From Bordetella petrii (GTDB lineage Bacteria > Pseudomonadota > Gammaproteobacteria > Burkholderiales > Burkholderiaceae_B), in contig NZ_JAFMZZ010000001.1 in NCBI RefSeq assembly GCF_017356245.1, forward strand, positions 467,073-531,072: a DNA stretch of 64,000 nucleotides, written 5' to 3'. The notes under the pieces are model-generated. The model saw nothing but the letters and a program-made list of their open reading frames with translations, did not search any database and was not told the DNA's origin. Positions 33,009 to 41,498 of the stretch are shown here, one piece after another. Within the stretch, counting starts at the first letter, position 1; every line of letters starts with the position of its first letter. A program made the position numbers and the translations under genes.

Positions 33009-33998
33009 TCAGGCCGCCTTGCGGCGCGCCTGCTTCTCGGCGTGGGCTGCCAGCCCGTCGCGCACCCAGGCGCCGGCTTCATGGGCCTGCTTGCGCGCGG
33101 CCAGCCGCTCGCGGTTGCAGGGGCCGTGGCCCTTGATCACCGCATAGAACTCGCTCCAGTCGATCTCGCCGAAATCGTAGTGGCCGCGCTCGGCATTCCA
33201 CTTCAGGTCGGGATCGGGCACGGCCAGGCCCAGGTACTCGGCCTGCGGCACGGTCTGGTCCACCATTTTCTGGCGCAGCTCGTCGTTGGAGAACAGCTTG
33301 ATCTTCCAGGCCATCGACTGCGCGCTGTTGGGCGACTCGGCGTCGGACGGGCCGAACATCATCAAGGCCGGCCACCACCAGCGGTTCAGGGCGTCCTGGC
33401 ACATGGCCTTTTGTTCGGGGGTGCCGTGGCGGCACATCTGGATCAGCAGGTCGTAGCCCTGGCGCTGGTGGAACGACTCTTCTTTGCAGACCCGCACCAT
33501 GGCCCGCGCGTACGGGCCGTACGAACAGCGGCACAGCGGAATCTGGTTGATGATGGCCGAACCGTCGACCAGCCAGCCGATCATGCCGATATCGGCCCAG
33601 CTGAGCGTGGGGTAGTTGAAGATGCTGGAATATTTGGCGCGGCCGGTGTGCAGGTCGTCGACCAGTTCATCGCGCGACACGCCCAGGGTTTCGGCGGCGC
33701 TGTACAGGTACAGGCCATGGCCGGCTTCGTCTTGCACCTTGGCCAGCAGAATGGCCTTGCGCTTGAGCGACGGCGCGCGGGTGATCCAGTTGCCTTCGGG
33801 CAGCATGCCGACGATTTCGGAATGGGCATGCTGCGAGATCTGGCGGATGAGCGTCTTGCGGTAGGCCTCGGGCATCCAGTCTTGAGGCTCGATGCGCACG
33901 CCGTCGTCGATGCGGCGCTGGAACGCCTGTTCCGGGCCGGTGAGCTGGTCGGCGCTGCGGACCTGCTTGACGCCGGTTTCAACAAGCTGTGCGTACAT
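33009..33998 (-). CDS. paaA: Phenylacetyl-CoA epoxidase catalytic subunit
   Basis: A 329-residue di-iron oxygenase subunit that epoxidises the aromatic ring of phenylacetyl-CoA. Iron-ligand motifs are visible: Glu61 in [12 protein letters not shown] at 91-94, and ESFH at 174-177 ([13 protein letters not shown]). The first gene of paaABCDE-N-G-I-K, it starts about 75 bases downstream of a strong TTGACA/AATAAT promoter and is divergent from paaX. Confidence 0.96.
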   Translation of the reverse strand: MYAQLVETGVKQVRSADQLTGPEQAFQRRIDDGVRIEPQDWMPEAYRKTLIRQISQHAHSEIVGMLPEGNWITRAPSLKRKAILLAKVQDEAGHGLYLYSAAETLGVSRDELVDDLHTGRAKYSSIFNYPTLSWADIGMIGWLVDGSAIINQIPLCRCSYGPYARAMVRVCKEESFHQRQGYDLLIQMCRHGTPEQKAMCQDALNRWWWPALMMFGPSDAESPNSAQSMAWKIKLFSNDELRQKMVDQTVPQAEYLGLAVPDPDLKWNAERGHYDFGEIDWSEFYAVIKGHGPCNRERLAARKQAHEAGAWVRDGLAAHAEKQARRKAA

Positions 33999-34072
33999 GT
34001 TCGTCTCCTGTCGGTCGCGGCGCGCCGTTTACGGCGCGCGCGCCGGCCATTCGTCAGGCCAGGCATGAGACG

Positions 34073-34101
34073 ATTATTTAATACACAAATTTAATTGTCA
34101 A
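34073..34101 (-). promoter_or_regulatory. Promoter of the paa operon
   Basis: On the minus strand TTGACA (34096-34101) and AATAAT (34073-34078) are separated by exactly 17 bases, in an AT-rich island of an otherwise GC-rich region. It is about 75 bases upstream of paaA and should be the main target of PaaX repression. Confidence 0.75.
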
Positions 34102-34110
34102 ACCTATTTT

Positions 34111-34135
34111 TGTATCACATTAGATATGTGTATCA
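34111..34135. promoter_or_regulatory. Candidate PaaX operator repeats
   Basis: Two direct TGTATCA repeats (34111-34117 and 34129-34135), 18 bases apart, flank a small palindrome CACAT-TAGAT-ATGTG (34116-34130). They lie between the paaA promoter and paaX. Assignment to PaaX is by position only; the E. coli PaaX site has a different sequence. Confidence 0.4.
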
Positions 34136-34165
34136 TGTTGATCATTGTCATACGAGCCTGATTCC

Positions 34166-35101
34166 ATGGCCAATCCCCCCTCGCCCGTCGGCCGCCATAT
34201 CGCCCGCCTGCTCAAGGAAGACCCGCCGCGCGCCAAGTCGCTGTGCGTCAGCCTGCTGGGCGATGCGCTGGCCTGCCATGGCGGGGCCATCTGGCTGGGC
34301 GGCATTATCGAATTGCTGGAGCCGCTGGGCATCAACGAGCGGCTGCTGCGCACCAGCGTATTCCGGCTGGTGGCCCAGGGCTGGCTGCAGGCCGAACGGC
34401 ACGGACGGCGCAGCCTGTACCAGTTGTCGGACCAGGGCCGCCGCCATACGGCGCATGCCTCGCAGCGCATCTACGTGGGCCCGGCCGCCGACTGGAACGG
34501 CGAGTGGACACTGGTGGCTCTGCCGCGCCTGGGCAACAACGGGCTGGCCGAGCGCACCGAGCTGCGCCGCGAACTGGCCTGGGAAGGCTTCGGCATGATC
34601 GCCCCGGGGTTGTTCGCGCACCCGCAGGCCGACGCCCGCACCGCGCACGACATCCTGGAAAAGCTGGGCATTCCCGACAAGGCCCTGGTGCTGTCGGGGC
34701 GCGACCTGGCCGGCGCGGGCGGCCTGCCCATCGCCAGCCTGGCGCCGCAGTGCTGGAGCCTGGACGCGCTGGCGGGCCAGTACCGGCATTTTTCGCGCCA
34801 GTTCGGCCCGCTGGAAAAATTGCTGGACGACCCGCCCGACCCTGCCGACGCTTTTGCCACCCGCATGCTGCTGCTGCACACCTGGCGCCGCATCGTGCTG
34901 CACGACCCGCAACTGCCGGTGCCCATGCTGCCCGAGCGCTGGCCGGGCCACGCCGCGCGCGCGCTGTGCGGCCAGATCTACTGGAAATTGTTCGACGCTT
35001 CGGAACAGCATCTGGACGCCGTGGCCGGGCGCGACAACGACCGCTACACGCCGCTGTCGCCCGCCGTGTACACGCGCTTCGGCGGCCGCCCGGCCGCATA
35101 G
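34166..35101 (+). CDS. paaX: PaaX-family repressor of phenylacetate catabolism
   Basis: A 311-residue regulator. The N-terminal PaaX winged helix (RAKSLCVSLLGDALACHGGAIWLGGII, INERLLRTSVFRLVAQGWL) is followed by the middle PaaX domain (ADWNGEWTLVALP) and the C-terminal domain (YWKLFDASEQHLD). In E. coli, PaaX releases DNA on binding phenylacetyl-CoA. ATG 34166 was chosen over a TTG seven codons upstream. It is divergent from paaA with a 167-base AT-rich control region between. Confidence 0.92.
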   Translation: MANPPSPVGRHIARLLKEDPPRAKSLCVSLLGDALACHGGAIWLGGIIELLEPLGINERLLRTSVFRLVAQGWLQAERHGRRSLYQLSDQGRRHTAHASQRIYVGPAADWNGEWTLVALPRLGNNGLAERTELRRELAWEGFGMIAPGLFAHPQADARTAHDILEKLGIPDKALVLSGRDLAGAGGLPIASLAPQCWSLDALAGQYRHFSRQFGPLEKLLDDPPDPADAFATRMLLLHTWRRIVLHDPQLPVPMLPERWPGHAARALCGQIYWKLFDASEQHLDAVAGRDNDRYTPLSPAVYTRFGGRPAA

Positions 35102-35113
35102 CCGGTTCCGCGC

Positions 35114-35734
35114 CTACGCGATCGCCACGCCCAGCGTGTCCAGGTGCAGCTCTCCGGCAGCCTCGCGGCCCGCCCCGGGCACGCACAGGCCGCGCGCCGT
35201 GCCGATGAACGACAGGGTCCAGCGCGCCCGCAGCGCGCGTCCCAGGGCGCGGCCGCTGTCGGCATCCACGCCGCTGGGCACGTCCAGTGCCAGCACCGGC
35301 CTGCCCCAGGCATTGACGGCATCGACCAGCGCCTGCCAATCCGCATCCAGCGGGCGGTTCAGGCCAATGCCGAACAGGCCGTCGATGATTACATCGGGCG
35401 GATCGGCATCCAGGCCCGGCTGCTCTTGCCCGCCTTGTGCGCGCCAGCCGGCATGGGCCCGCGCCGCGTCGGCGGGCAGCCCGCGCGAGCCGCGCGGCAT
35501 CGCCACGCGCACCGCATAGCCGGCGGCCCGCAATTGCGTGGCAGCCACCAGCGCGTCGCCGCCGTTGTTGCCCGGCCCCGCCAGGGCCAGCACGGCGCTG
35601 CCCGCGGGAAAGCGCGCGGCGATGAAGCCGGCCGCCGCGGCGCCGGCCAGCGGCATCAGCGCGCGCCCCTGCGCCAGCGCCTGCTGCTCGGCCTGGCGGA
35701 TCTGGGCAACGGAATAGCCGGACGCGGCGGACAT
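35114..35734 (-). CDS. nnrE: NAD(P)H-hydrate epimerase (YjeF N-terminal domain)
   Basis: A 206-residue single-domain epimerase that repairs damaged (hydrated) NADH and NADPH by interconverting R and S forms. [32 protein letters not shown] and [15 protein letters not shown] are the YjeF_N signatures. E. coli carries this domain fused to the ADP-dependent dehydratase; here the dehydratase domain is missing and must be elsewhere. It is 22 bases from orn, same strand. Confidence 0.9.
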   Translation of the reverse strand: MSAASGYSVAQIRQAEQQALAQGRALMPLAGAAAAGFIAARFPAGSAVLALAGPGNNGGDALVAATQLRAAGYAVRVAMPRGSRGLPADAARAHAGWRAQGGQEQPGLDADPPDVIIDGLFGIGLNRPLDADWQALVDAVNAWGRPVLALDVPSGVDADSGRALGRALRARWTLSFIGTARGLCVPGAGREAAGELHLDTLGVAIA

Positions 35735-35756
35735 GCTGGCAGGCCTGGCAAGCCCC

Positions 35757-36302
35757 CTACACTTTCAGGAAGTGCTCGCGGTAGTACTTCAGTTCGTCGA
35801 TGGATTCGTAGATGTCGGCCAGCGCCTCGTGCTTGCTTTTCTTCTCGAAGCCCTTGTACACCGCGGGCACCCAGCGGCGCGCCAGTTCTTTCAGGGTGCT
35901 GACGTCGAGGTTGCGGTAATGGAAGAAGCGTTCCAGGTTGGGCATGTAGGCGTACATGAAGCGGCGGTCCTGGCTGATGGTGTTGCCGCACAGCGGCGAC
36001 TTGCCCGCCGGCACGTGCTGCGCCAGGAAATCGAGCAGCGTCTGCTCGGCCTGCGCCTCGGTCAGCGTGGAAGCCCGCACCTTGTCGATCAGGCCGCTTT
36101 TGCCGTGGGTGGACTTGTTCCAGTTGTCCATGGCGTCGAGCAGGCTGTCGGGCTGGTGCACGACCAGCACGGGCCCTTCGGCCACGACGGTGAGGTCGGG
36201 TTCGGTGACCACCACGGCCACTTCGATGATGCGTTCCCTGGTGGGATCGAGCCCGGTCATCTCCATGTCGAGCCAGACCAGGCGGTTTTCGTTCGCAGCC
36301 AT
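35757..36302 (-). CDS. orn: Oligoribonuclease
   Basis: A 181-residue DEDDh 3'-5' exonuclease that degrades two- to five-base RNA fragments; essential in many proteobacteria. [11 protein letters not shown] (first acidic pair), [25 protein letters not shown] and the late Asp-rich [14 protein letters not shown] are visible. The start at 36302 gives the standard length and has AAGG upstream; an ATG 11 codons earlier is less likely. It is divergent from the M48 protease gene with only 46 bases between. Confidence 0.95.
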   Translation of the reverse strand: MAANENRLVWLDMEMTGLDPTRERIIEVAVVVTEPDLTVVAEGPVLVVHQPDSLLDAMDNWNKSTHGKSGLIDKVRASTLTEAQAEQTLLDFLAQHVPAGKSPLCGNTISQDRRFMYAYMPNLERFFHYRNLDVSTLKELARRWVPAVYKGFEKKSKHEALADIYESIDELKYYREHFLKV

Positions 36303-36348
36303 ATAATTTGCCTTTAAAACACCGCATTTTCTCATAGCCGTCCCTTCC

Positions 36349-37608
36349 GTGCCGCTTACTCTCCTGACTCTGCTGTTCGTTTCCTTCCTGCTGGCCGATA
36401 TTGGCGTGCGTCTGTGGCTGGCCTCGCGCCAGATCCGCCACGTGGCAAGCCACCGCGATCAGGTGCCGCCCGAGTTCGCGCCGCGCATCGGCCTGGCCAG
36501 CCACCAGCGCGCGGCCGACTACACCGTGGCGCGCGTCCGGCTGGGCATGCTCGAGCGGGTCTACGACGCCGTGCTGCTGGTGGCGCTGACGCTGCTGGGC
36601 GGCCTGCAGGCCATCGACCTGCTGGTCGCGCAGGCAACCTCGCACGACCTGCTGCGGCAATTGCTGCTGCTGGGCGGCGTGGCGCTGCTGCTGGGCGTGC
36701 TGGGGCTGCCTTTCACGCTGTGGCGGCAGTTCAAGCTGGAAGCGCGCTTCGGTTTCAACCGCATGACGCCGGGCCTGTTCGCGGCCGACCTGGCCAAGGG
36801 CGTCCTGATCGCCCTGGCGCTGGGCGCGCCGCTGGCGGCCGTCATCCTGTGGCTGATGGCCCAGGCCGGCAGCCTGTGGTGGCTGTGGGCCTGGGGCGTC
36901 TGGACGGCCTTCAACCTGCTGCTGCTGTTCATCTACCCCAGCTTCATCGCGCCGCTGTTCAACAAGTTCACGCCGCTGTCCGACCCCGAACTGGCCGGCC
37001 GCATCAAGCAGCTGGCGCAGCGCTGCGGCTTTGCGCTCAACGGCCTGTTCGTCATGGACGGCTCGCGGCGCTCGGCCCACGGCAATGCGTATTTCACCGG
37101 CTTCGGCAAATCGCGCCGCATCGTGTTCTTCGACACCCTGCTGGCGCGCCTGAACGCCGACGAAATCGAAGCCGTGCTCGCGCACGAACTGGGCCATTTC
37201 GCCAAGCGCCACATCGTCAGGCGCATCGTGCTGAGCTTTGCCGCCGCCCTGCTGTTCTTCGCCCTGCTGGGGTGGCTGGCGCAGCAGCCGTGGTTCTACG
37301 AAGGCCTGGGCGTGCTGCCGCGCCTGGACGGCCGCAACGATGCCCTGGCGCTGCTGCTGTTCTTCCTGGTGATTCCGGTGTTCACCTTCATGCTGACGCC
37401 GGTGGCCAGCTGGTATTCGCGCCGCGACGAATTCGAGGCCGACCGCTACGCCGCCACGCAGAGCTCGTCCGGCATGCTGGTGTCGGCGCTGGTCAAACTG
37501 TACGATGACAACGCCGCCACCCTGACCCCCGATCCCGTGCATTCCGCCTTCTACGACAGCCACCCCCCCGCCGCCGTGCGCATCCGCCACCTGACGCAGG
37601 GAACATGA
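36349..37608 (+). CDS. M48-family membrane metallopeptidase (Ste24/CAAX-protease type)
   Basis: A 419-residue polytopic protease with hydrophobic segments near 1-20, 70-95, 103-125, 150-200, 290-310 and 333-352. The zinc site is HELGH at 279-283 and EFEAD at 361-365. The GFNRMTP and [20 protein letters not shown] segments are typical of bacterial Ste24-like proteins, which probably act in membrane protein quality control. The start is a GTG without an obvious ribosome-binding site. The TGA overlaps the rsgA ATG. Confidence 0.92.
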   Translation: MPLTLLTLLFVSFLLADIGVRLWLASRQIRHVASHRDQVPPEFAPRIGLASHQRAADYTVARVRLGMLERVYDAVLLVALTLLGGLQAIDLLVAQATSHDLLRQLLLLGGVALLLGVLGLPFTLWRQFKLEARFGFNRMTPGLFAADLAKGVLIALALGAPLAAVILWLMAQAGSLWWLWAWGVWTAFNLLLLFIYPSFIAPLFNKFTPLSDPELAGRIKQLAQRCGFALNGLFVMDGSRRSAHGNAYFTGFGKSRRIVFFDTLLARLNADEIEAVLAHELGHFAKRHIVRRIVLSFAAALLFFALLGWLAQQPWFYEGLGVLPRLDGRNDALALLLFFLVIPVFTFMLTPVASWYSRRDEFEADRYAATQSSSGMLVSALVKLYDDNAATLTPDPVHSAFYDSHPPAAVRIRHLTQGT

Positions 37609-38555
37609 GCTTGCCGGGCCGCCCAAAGGGCGAAGGCATGCCTGTGAGCTCCGCCGCCGCGCAGCTGGAAGGCCGCATCGTCGCGGCGCACGGCCGCCAC
37701 TACATGGTCGAGTTCCCCGACGGCTCGGTGCGCCACTGCTTTCCGCGCGGCAAAAAGGCGGGAGCCGCCGTGGGCGACCGGGTGCGCATCGCGCCGCAGG
37801 GCCGCGATGAAGGCGCCATCGACGCCATCCTGCCGCGCCGCAACCTGCTGTTCCGGTCCGACGAAACGCGCGCCAAGCAATTCGCCGCCAATGTCGACCA
37901 ATTGCTGATCGTGGTGGCGGTCGAACCCACGTTTTCCGACGACCTGGCCGGCCGCGCGCTGGCCGGCGCCTGGAGCGCCGGCATCGAGCCGCTGGTCATC
38001 CTGAACAAGATCGACCTGGCCGGCGGCCTGGCCGGGGCACGCGCACGGCTGGCCTCGGTGCAGGCCCTGGGCGTGCCGGTCATCGAGCTCAGCGCGCACG
38101 ACGCCGCGGCCGTGCGCGAACGGCTGGCGCCGCGGCTGGCGGGCCGCACCACCCTGTTGCTGGGCCAAAGCGGCATGGGCAAGTCGACCCTGCTCAATGC
38201 CCTGGTGCCCGACGCCGCCGCGCCCACCCGCGAGCATTCCACCGCGCTCGACATGGGCCGGCACACTACCACCACCACGCGGCTGTACCACCTGCCGGCG
38301 CCGGGCGGCGACCTGATCGATTCACCGGGTTTTCAGGCGTTCGGCCTGCAGCACCTGTCGGGCGAAGACATTCTGCGCGGCTTTCCGGAATTCTCGCCGC
38401 ACATCGAGCACTGCCGCTTCTACAACTGCACGCACCGCCACGAGCCCGGCTGCGGCGTGGTGGCGGCGCTGCAGGCCGGCGCCATCGACGCCGGGCGGTA
38501 CGCGCTGTACCGCCGCATCCTGGAAGAAAGCGAGGCCGCGCAACAGCGCTACTGA
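37605..38555 (+). CDS. rsgA: Ribosome small-subunit-dependent GTPase
   Basis: A 316-residue circularly permuted GTPase that checks late 30S assembly. An N-terminal OB domain is followed by the G motifs in the order NKID (G4), GQSGMGKST (G1) and DSPG (G3). The C-terminal zinc domain is HCRFYNCTHRHEPGC. It is translationally coupled to the protease gene (ATGA), with AGGGA as ribosome-binding site. An internal ATG 11 codons later is an alternative start. Confidence 0.95.
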   Translation: MSLPGRPKGEGMPVSSAAAQLEGRIVAAHGRHYMVEFPDGSVRHCFPRGKKAGAAVGDRVRIAPQGRDEGAIDAILPRRNLLFRSDETRAKQFAANVDQLLIVVAVEPTFSDDLAGRALAGAWSAGIEPLVILNKIDLAGGLAGARARLASVQALGVPVIELSAHDAAAVRERLAPRLAGRTTLLLGQSGMGKSTLLNALVPDAAAPTREHSTALDMGRHTTTTTRLYHLPAPGGDLIDSPGFQAFGLQHLSGEDILRGFPEFSPHIEHCRFYNCTHRHEPGCGVVAALQAGAIDAGRYALYRRILEESEAAQQRY

Positions 38556-38564
38556 AAGGCGCGT

Positions 38565-39293
38565 TCAGCCCGCGTCGGCCAGCCGCTGGCGCACCAGGTG
38601 ATACAGGTTGCGCAGCATGCCGGCCGTGGCGCCCCAGATGAAATGGCCCTGCCAGGGCATGGCGTAGTACTGCCGTTCGCGCCCGTCGGGCAGCGGCGCG
38701 CGGTACAGGCGATGATTGGCCGGGTCCATCAGAAAGGCCAGCGGCACTTCGAAGACTTCGGCCACTTCGAAGGCATCGGGCGCCAGGGTGAATCCGGGCC
38801 GCACCAGCGACAGCACTGGCGTGATCGAAAACCCGGTGGACGTCAGGTAGGACGGCATGCTGCCCAGCACATCCACGAACTCGGTCGCCAGGCCGGTTTC
38901 TTCCTGGGCCTCGCGCAGCGCGGCATCCACCGGCGTGGCGTCGGTGGCCTCCAGGCGCCCCCCGGGAAAACTGATCTGCCCGGCGTGATCGTACAGATGG
39001 GCCGAGCGCTGGGTCAGCATGACCCGCACGCCGCTGGCATGCGCCACCATCGGGATCAGCACGGCAGCCAGCACCGGTGCGCCTTCGCGGCCGGGATGGC
39101 GGTATTCGGTGGAACCCAGCGCATCTTGCGGCCAGGGGCCGGGGCGGCTGAGCGCGCCGCGCAGCAAGTCGGGCACAAGCCGCTCGGGCGGCACGGGGGC
39201 CAGGTCGGTATCGGCGGGCCGCCAGGCCTGCGCGGCGGGATCGAACGGCGGTGCGGCCGGAGGCCGGCGGGGGCGGGACGAAGGGTCAGGCAT
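38565..39293 (-). CDS. NUDIX hydrolase, CoA pyrophosphatase type
   Basis: A 242-residue NUDIX protein. ISFPGGRLEATDATPVDAAL and REAQEETGL form the Nudix box with the Asp variant (GRLEATD) typical of CoA diphosphatases, and YLTSTGFSITPVLSLV follows as in NudL. The first 60 residues are a Pro/Arg-rich extension. It probably hydrolyses CoA or acyl-CoA to 3',5'-ADP and phosphopantetheine. It is convergent with rsgA and lies after the rplS terminator. Confidence 0.88.
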   Translation of the reverse strand: MPDPSSRPRRPPAAPPFDPAAQAWRPADTDLAPVPPERLVPDLLRGALSRPGPWPQDALGSTEYRHPGREGAPVLAAVLIPMVAHASGVRVMLTQRSAHLYDHAGQISFPGGRLEATDATPVDAALREAQEETGLATEFVDVLGSMPSYLTSTGFSITPVLSLVRPGFTLAPDAFEVAEVFEVPLAFLMDPANHRLYRAPLPDGRERQYYAMPWQGHFIWGATAGMLRNLYHLVRQRLADAG

Positions 39294-39309
39294 ACCTGCA
39301 GCAGACGTG

Positions 39310-39337
39310 AAAAAGGCACCTTTGCAGGTGCCTTTTT
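39310..39337 (-). terminator. Rho-independent terminator of rplS
   Basis: Arms AAAAAGGCACCT and AGGTGCCTTTTT around TTGC. It is symmetrical, so it can work both ways, but only rplS (minus strand) feeds into it, 61 bases past its stop. Confidence 0.9.
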
Positions 39338-39398
39338 AACCCGGAATGCCGGGCAGCGCGGCGATGTCCAGCCATGGCCGGCGCCGCGCCCGGAACGA

Positions 39399-39779
39399 TC
39401 AGGCCGACTTGGCCTGCTTGGTGACCAGCTTTTCCTTGATGCGCGCCGACTTGCCCGAACGGCTGCGCAGGTAGTACAGCTTGGCGCGGCGCACGTCGCC
39501 GCGGCGCTTGACTTCGATGCCGGCGATTTGCGGCGAGTACAGCTGGAAGGTACGCTCGACGGCTTCGCCGGACGAGATCTTGCGGACGATGAACGAAGAG
39601 TTCAGGCCGCGGTTGCGCTTGGCGATGACAACGCCTTCGTAGGCCTGCACACGCTTGCGGGTGCCTTCCACGACGTTGACGCTGACCACCACGGTGTCGC
39701 CGGGGGCGAATTCGGGCACGGTCTTGTCGCCGGTAAGGCGCTTGATTTCTTCCTGTTCCAGGATGGCGATGAGGTTCAT
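39399..39779 (-). CDS. rplS: 50S ribosomal protein L19
   Basis: A 126-residue ribosomal protein at the 30S-50S interface. [36 protein letters not shown] and [17 protein letters not shown] identify L19. In many bacteria rplS ends an rpsP-rimM-trmD-rplS operon. None of those genes is upstream here; a 414-base non-coding stretch precedes it, so it must have its own promoter. It ends in a strong terminator. Confidence 0.97.
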   Translation of the reverse strand: MNLIAILEQEEIKRLTGDKTVPEFAPGDTVVVSVNVVEGTRKRVQAYEGVVIAKRNRGLNSSFIVRKISSGEAVERTFQLYSPQIAGIEVKRRGDVRRAKLYYLRSRSGKSARIKEKLVTKQAKSA

Positions 39780-40193
39780 GTGAACTCCGAGGTCATCGTG
39801 CCGTTGCGGTGTTTTTACGCCTGAAGGCTGGCTGGGCCGGCCGTTTGGGCTGTGCGCAAGGTAGAGGATGAGGTTTGGGAAACCTGGCATTCTACATCAA
39901 AATGCCTGGAACTTCATAGGGATGCGATTGGGGGCTGAATGGGTGTTGAGTTCTTGCCCCGGGACTGCGATAGATAGATTTGAACCGCCGTTCAGCACCT
40001 ATTTAAGTAGTTAAGGTAATTTCATGCGCCAGGTGTCAGGCTCCCGTCAGAGTGCCTGACACCGCAAGATTGAGACAGCCTTTGGCATAACTACCGCTCC
40101 AACAGGAAACCGGCCCCATTTAAGAGTACCCTTGGGGCTCGACCCTGACTGTCACAAACTCGTCACTTTTACCCCGCCGCTGCCGTCGCCCCC
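39780..40193. other. 414-base non-coding region between rplS and the EamA gene
   Basis: No gene could be supported. It is less GC-rich than its surroundings. It holds the rplS leader (minus strand, with TAGAAT at 39888-39893 as a possible -10 but no good -35), a GGTGTCAGGC palindrome at 40032-40063, and the upstream region of the rightward EamA gene. Confidence 0.6.
40032..40063. repeat. REP-like palindrome
   Basis: Perfect 10-bp arms GGTGTCAGGC (40032-40041) and GCCTGACACC (40054-40063), 12-base loop. A 12-base half copy, GGTGTCAGGCTC, recurs at 51649-51660 in another intergenic region, which suggests a dispersed repeat family. Confidence 0.65.
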
Positions 40194-41066
40194 ATGTCTT
40201 ATACGTCCCTGATATTGGTCATCCTGGCGGCGATGGCGCATGCCACGTGGAATTTGCTGGCCAAGCGGGCGGCGATGGTGGGGCCGGTGTTCGTATTCGC
40301 CTACGGGCTGTGCGCCGTGCTGGTATATGCCCCCTGGGTGATCTGGATTTTGCTGCACGAAGGCATGGCCTGGACCTGGCCGGTGGTGTTGTGCATCCTG
40401 GCATCCAGCGCCCTGCACCTGGGCTACAGCCTGTGCCTGCAGCGCGGCTACCAGGTGGCGGATTTGTCGGTGGTGTATCCCATTGCGCGCGGCACCGGGC
40501 CGCTGCTGTCGACGACGGGGGCTTTTTTGCTGCTGGGCGAACCGGCCACCACGACTGGTATTGCCGGAATGCTGTGCGTGGTGGGCGGGGTGCTGCTGAT
40601 CGCCACGCAGGGCCGCCTGTCGCTGTTCCGCCAGCCCCAGGCCTGGCTGGGGGTGCGCTGGGGCGTGGTGATCGGCCTGTTCATCGCCGCGTATACGGTG
40701 GTGGACGCCTACGGTGTAAAGGTGGTGCTGATCATGCCGGTGCTGTTCGACTGGTTTACCTGCGCCACCCGCACCGTGATGATGGGCCCGCACGTATTGC
40801 GGCGGCGCGCCGAAAGCTGGCAGGCCATGCGCGGCCACTGGCACCTGGCGCTGGCCGTGGGCGTGCTGTCGCCGCTGGGGTACATCCTGGTGCTGTATGC
40901 GCTGCGCAACGGTGCCCCCTTGAGCCTGGTGGCGCCGGCACGCGAAATGTCGATGATGCTGGGCACGCTGGCGGGCATGTTTCTACTGCGCGAGAAAGTG
41001 GGCATTGGCCGGCTGGCCGGCTGCGCGGCGATTCTGGCGGGTGTGGTGCTGCTGGGGTCCAGCTAG
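40194..41066 (+). CDS. EamA/DMT-family transporter
   Basis: A 290-residue inner-membrane protein with ten predicted helices in two EamA repeats. AAMAHATWNLLAKRA opens the first; DLSVVYPIARGTGPLLST and GAPLSLVAPAREMSMMLGTLAGMFLLREK are the usual end-of-repeat motifs. Members export metabolites such as amino acids or drugs; the substrate is not predictable. It is convergent with the small membrane protein gene eight bases downstream. Confidence 0.9.
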   Translation: MSYTSLILVILAAMAHATWNLLAKRAAMVGPVFVFAYGLCAVLVYAPWVIWILLHEGMAWTWPVVLCILASSALHLGYSLCLQRGYQVADLSVVYPIARGTGPLLSTTGAFLLLGEPATTTGIAGMLCVVGGVLLIATQGRLSLFRQPQAWLGVRWGVVIGLFIAAYTVVDAYGVKVVLIMPVLFDWFTCATRTVMMGPHVLRRRAESWQAMRGHWHLALAVGVLSPLGYILVLYALRNGAPLSLVAPAREMSMMLGTLAGMFLLREKVGIGRLAGCAAILAGVVLLGSS

Positions 41067-41074
41067 CAAGCGCC

Positions 41075-41485
41075 TTAGAACCCCGCCGCCGCGCCCAGCC
41101 ACATCAGGCCGGGAATCAGGGCGCCCCACATGGCTACCAGCAGAACGTCGACCACCATCTGGCGCAGCGTGACGCCCTGCCGGGCGGCTTGCGCGGCCGT
41201 GCCCAGCGACTGGCTGTGGGCAGCGGCCCGGGTTTCGATGGACAGGGCGGCGCGGGTGTCTGCTGCCGGTGCCACGGGCGCCGCCGGCGCCGGCTGGGCG
41301 GGCTGCTGTGCCGGCGGAACGGCGGCCGGCAGATGGCCGCGCGACAGGCCCGACGAGAACGGCCATTTGGCGGGCTGGCGCAGCACGCCGCTGGCGGCTT
41401 GCGCCAGCAGGCGCGGCAGCCACGCCGGCAGCCGCGAGGGCGACAGGGAAGCAACGGAATCGGTGGCAAGCGTAGCGGTGGTCAT
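41075..41485 (-). CDS. Ala/Pro-rich protein with C-terminal membrane helix
   Basis: A 136-residue protein not recognised. A basic amphipathic N-terminus (PAWLPRLLAQAASGVLRQ) leads to an Ala/Pro-rich linker (about 50-77), then ending with a hydrophobic helix (VDVLLVAMWGALIPGLMWLG, 116-135). A C-terminal single helix suggests a tail-anchored inner-membrane protein. GGAG eight bases upstream supports the ATG. It begins 13 bases after the radical SAM stop and should share its SOS-type promoter. Confidence 0.65.
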   Translation of the reverse strand: MTTATLATDSVASLSPSRLPAWLPRLLAQAASGVLRQPAKWPFSSGLSRGHLPAAVPPAQQPAQPAPAAPVAPAADTRAALSIETRAAAHSQSLGTAAQAARQGVTLRQMVVDVLLVAMWGALIPGLMWLGAAAGF

Positions 41486-41498
41486 GGTGTGGCTCCGT

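Noticed and set aside
39880..39910. GGCATT..AATGCC inverted repeat upstream of rplS as an L19 leader control element
   Set aside because: Short arms and no T-run or known r-leader shape; not enough for an RNA call.
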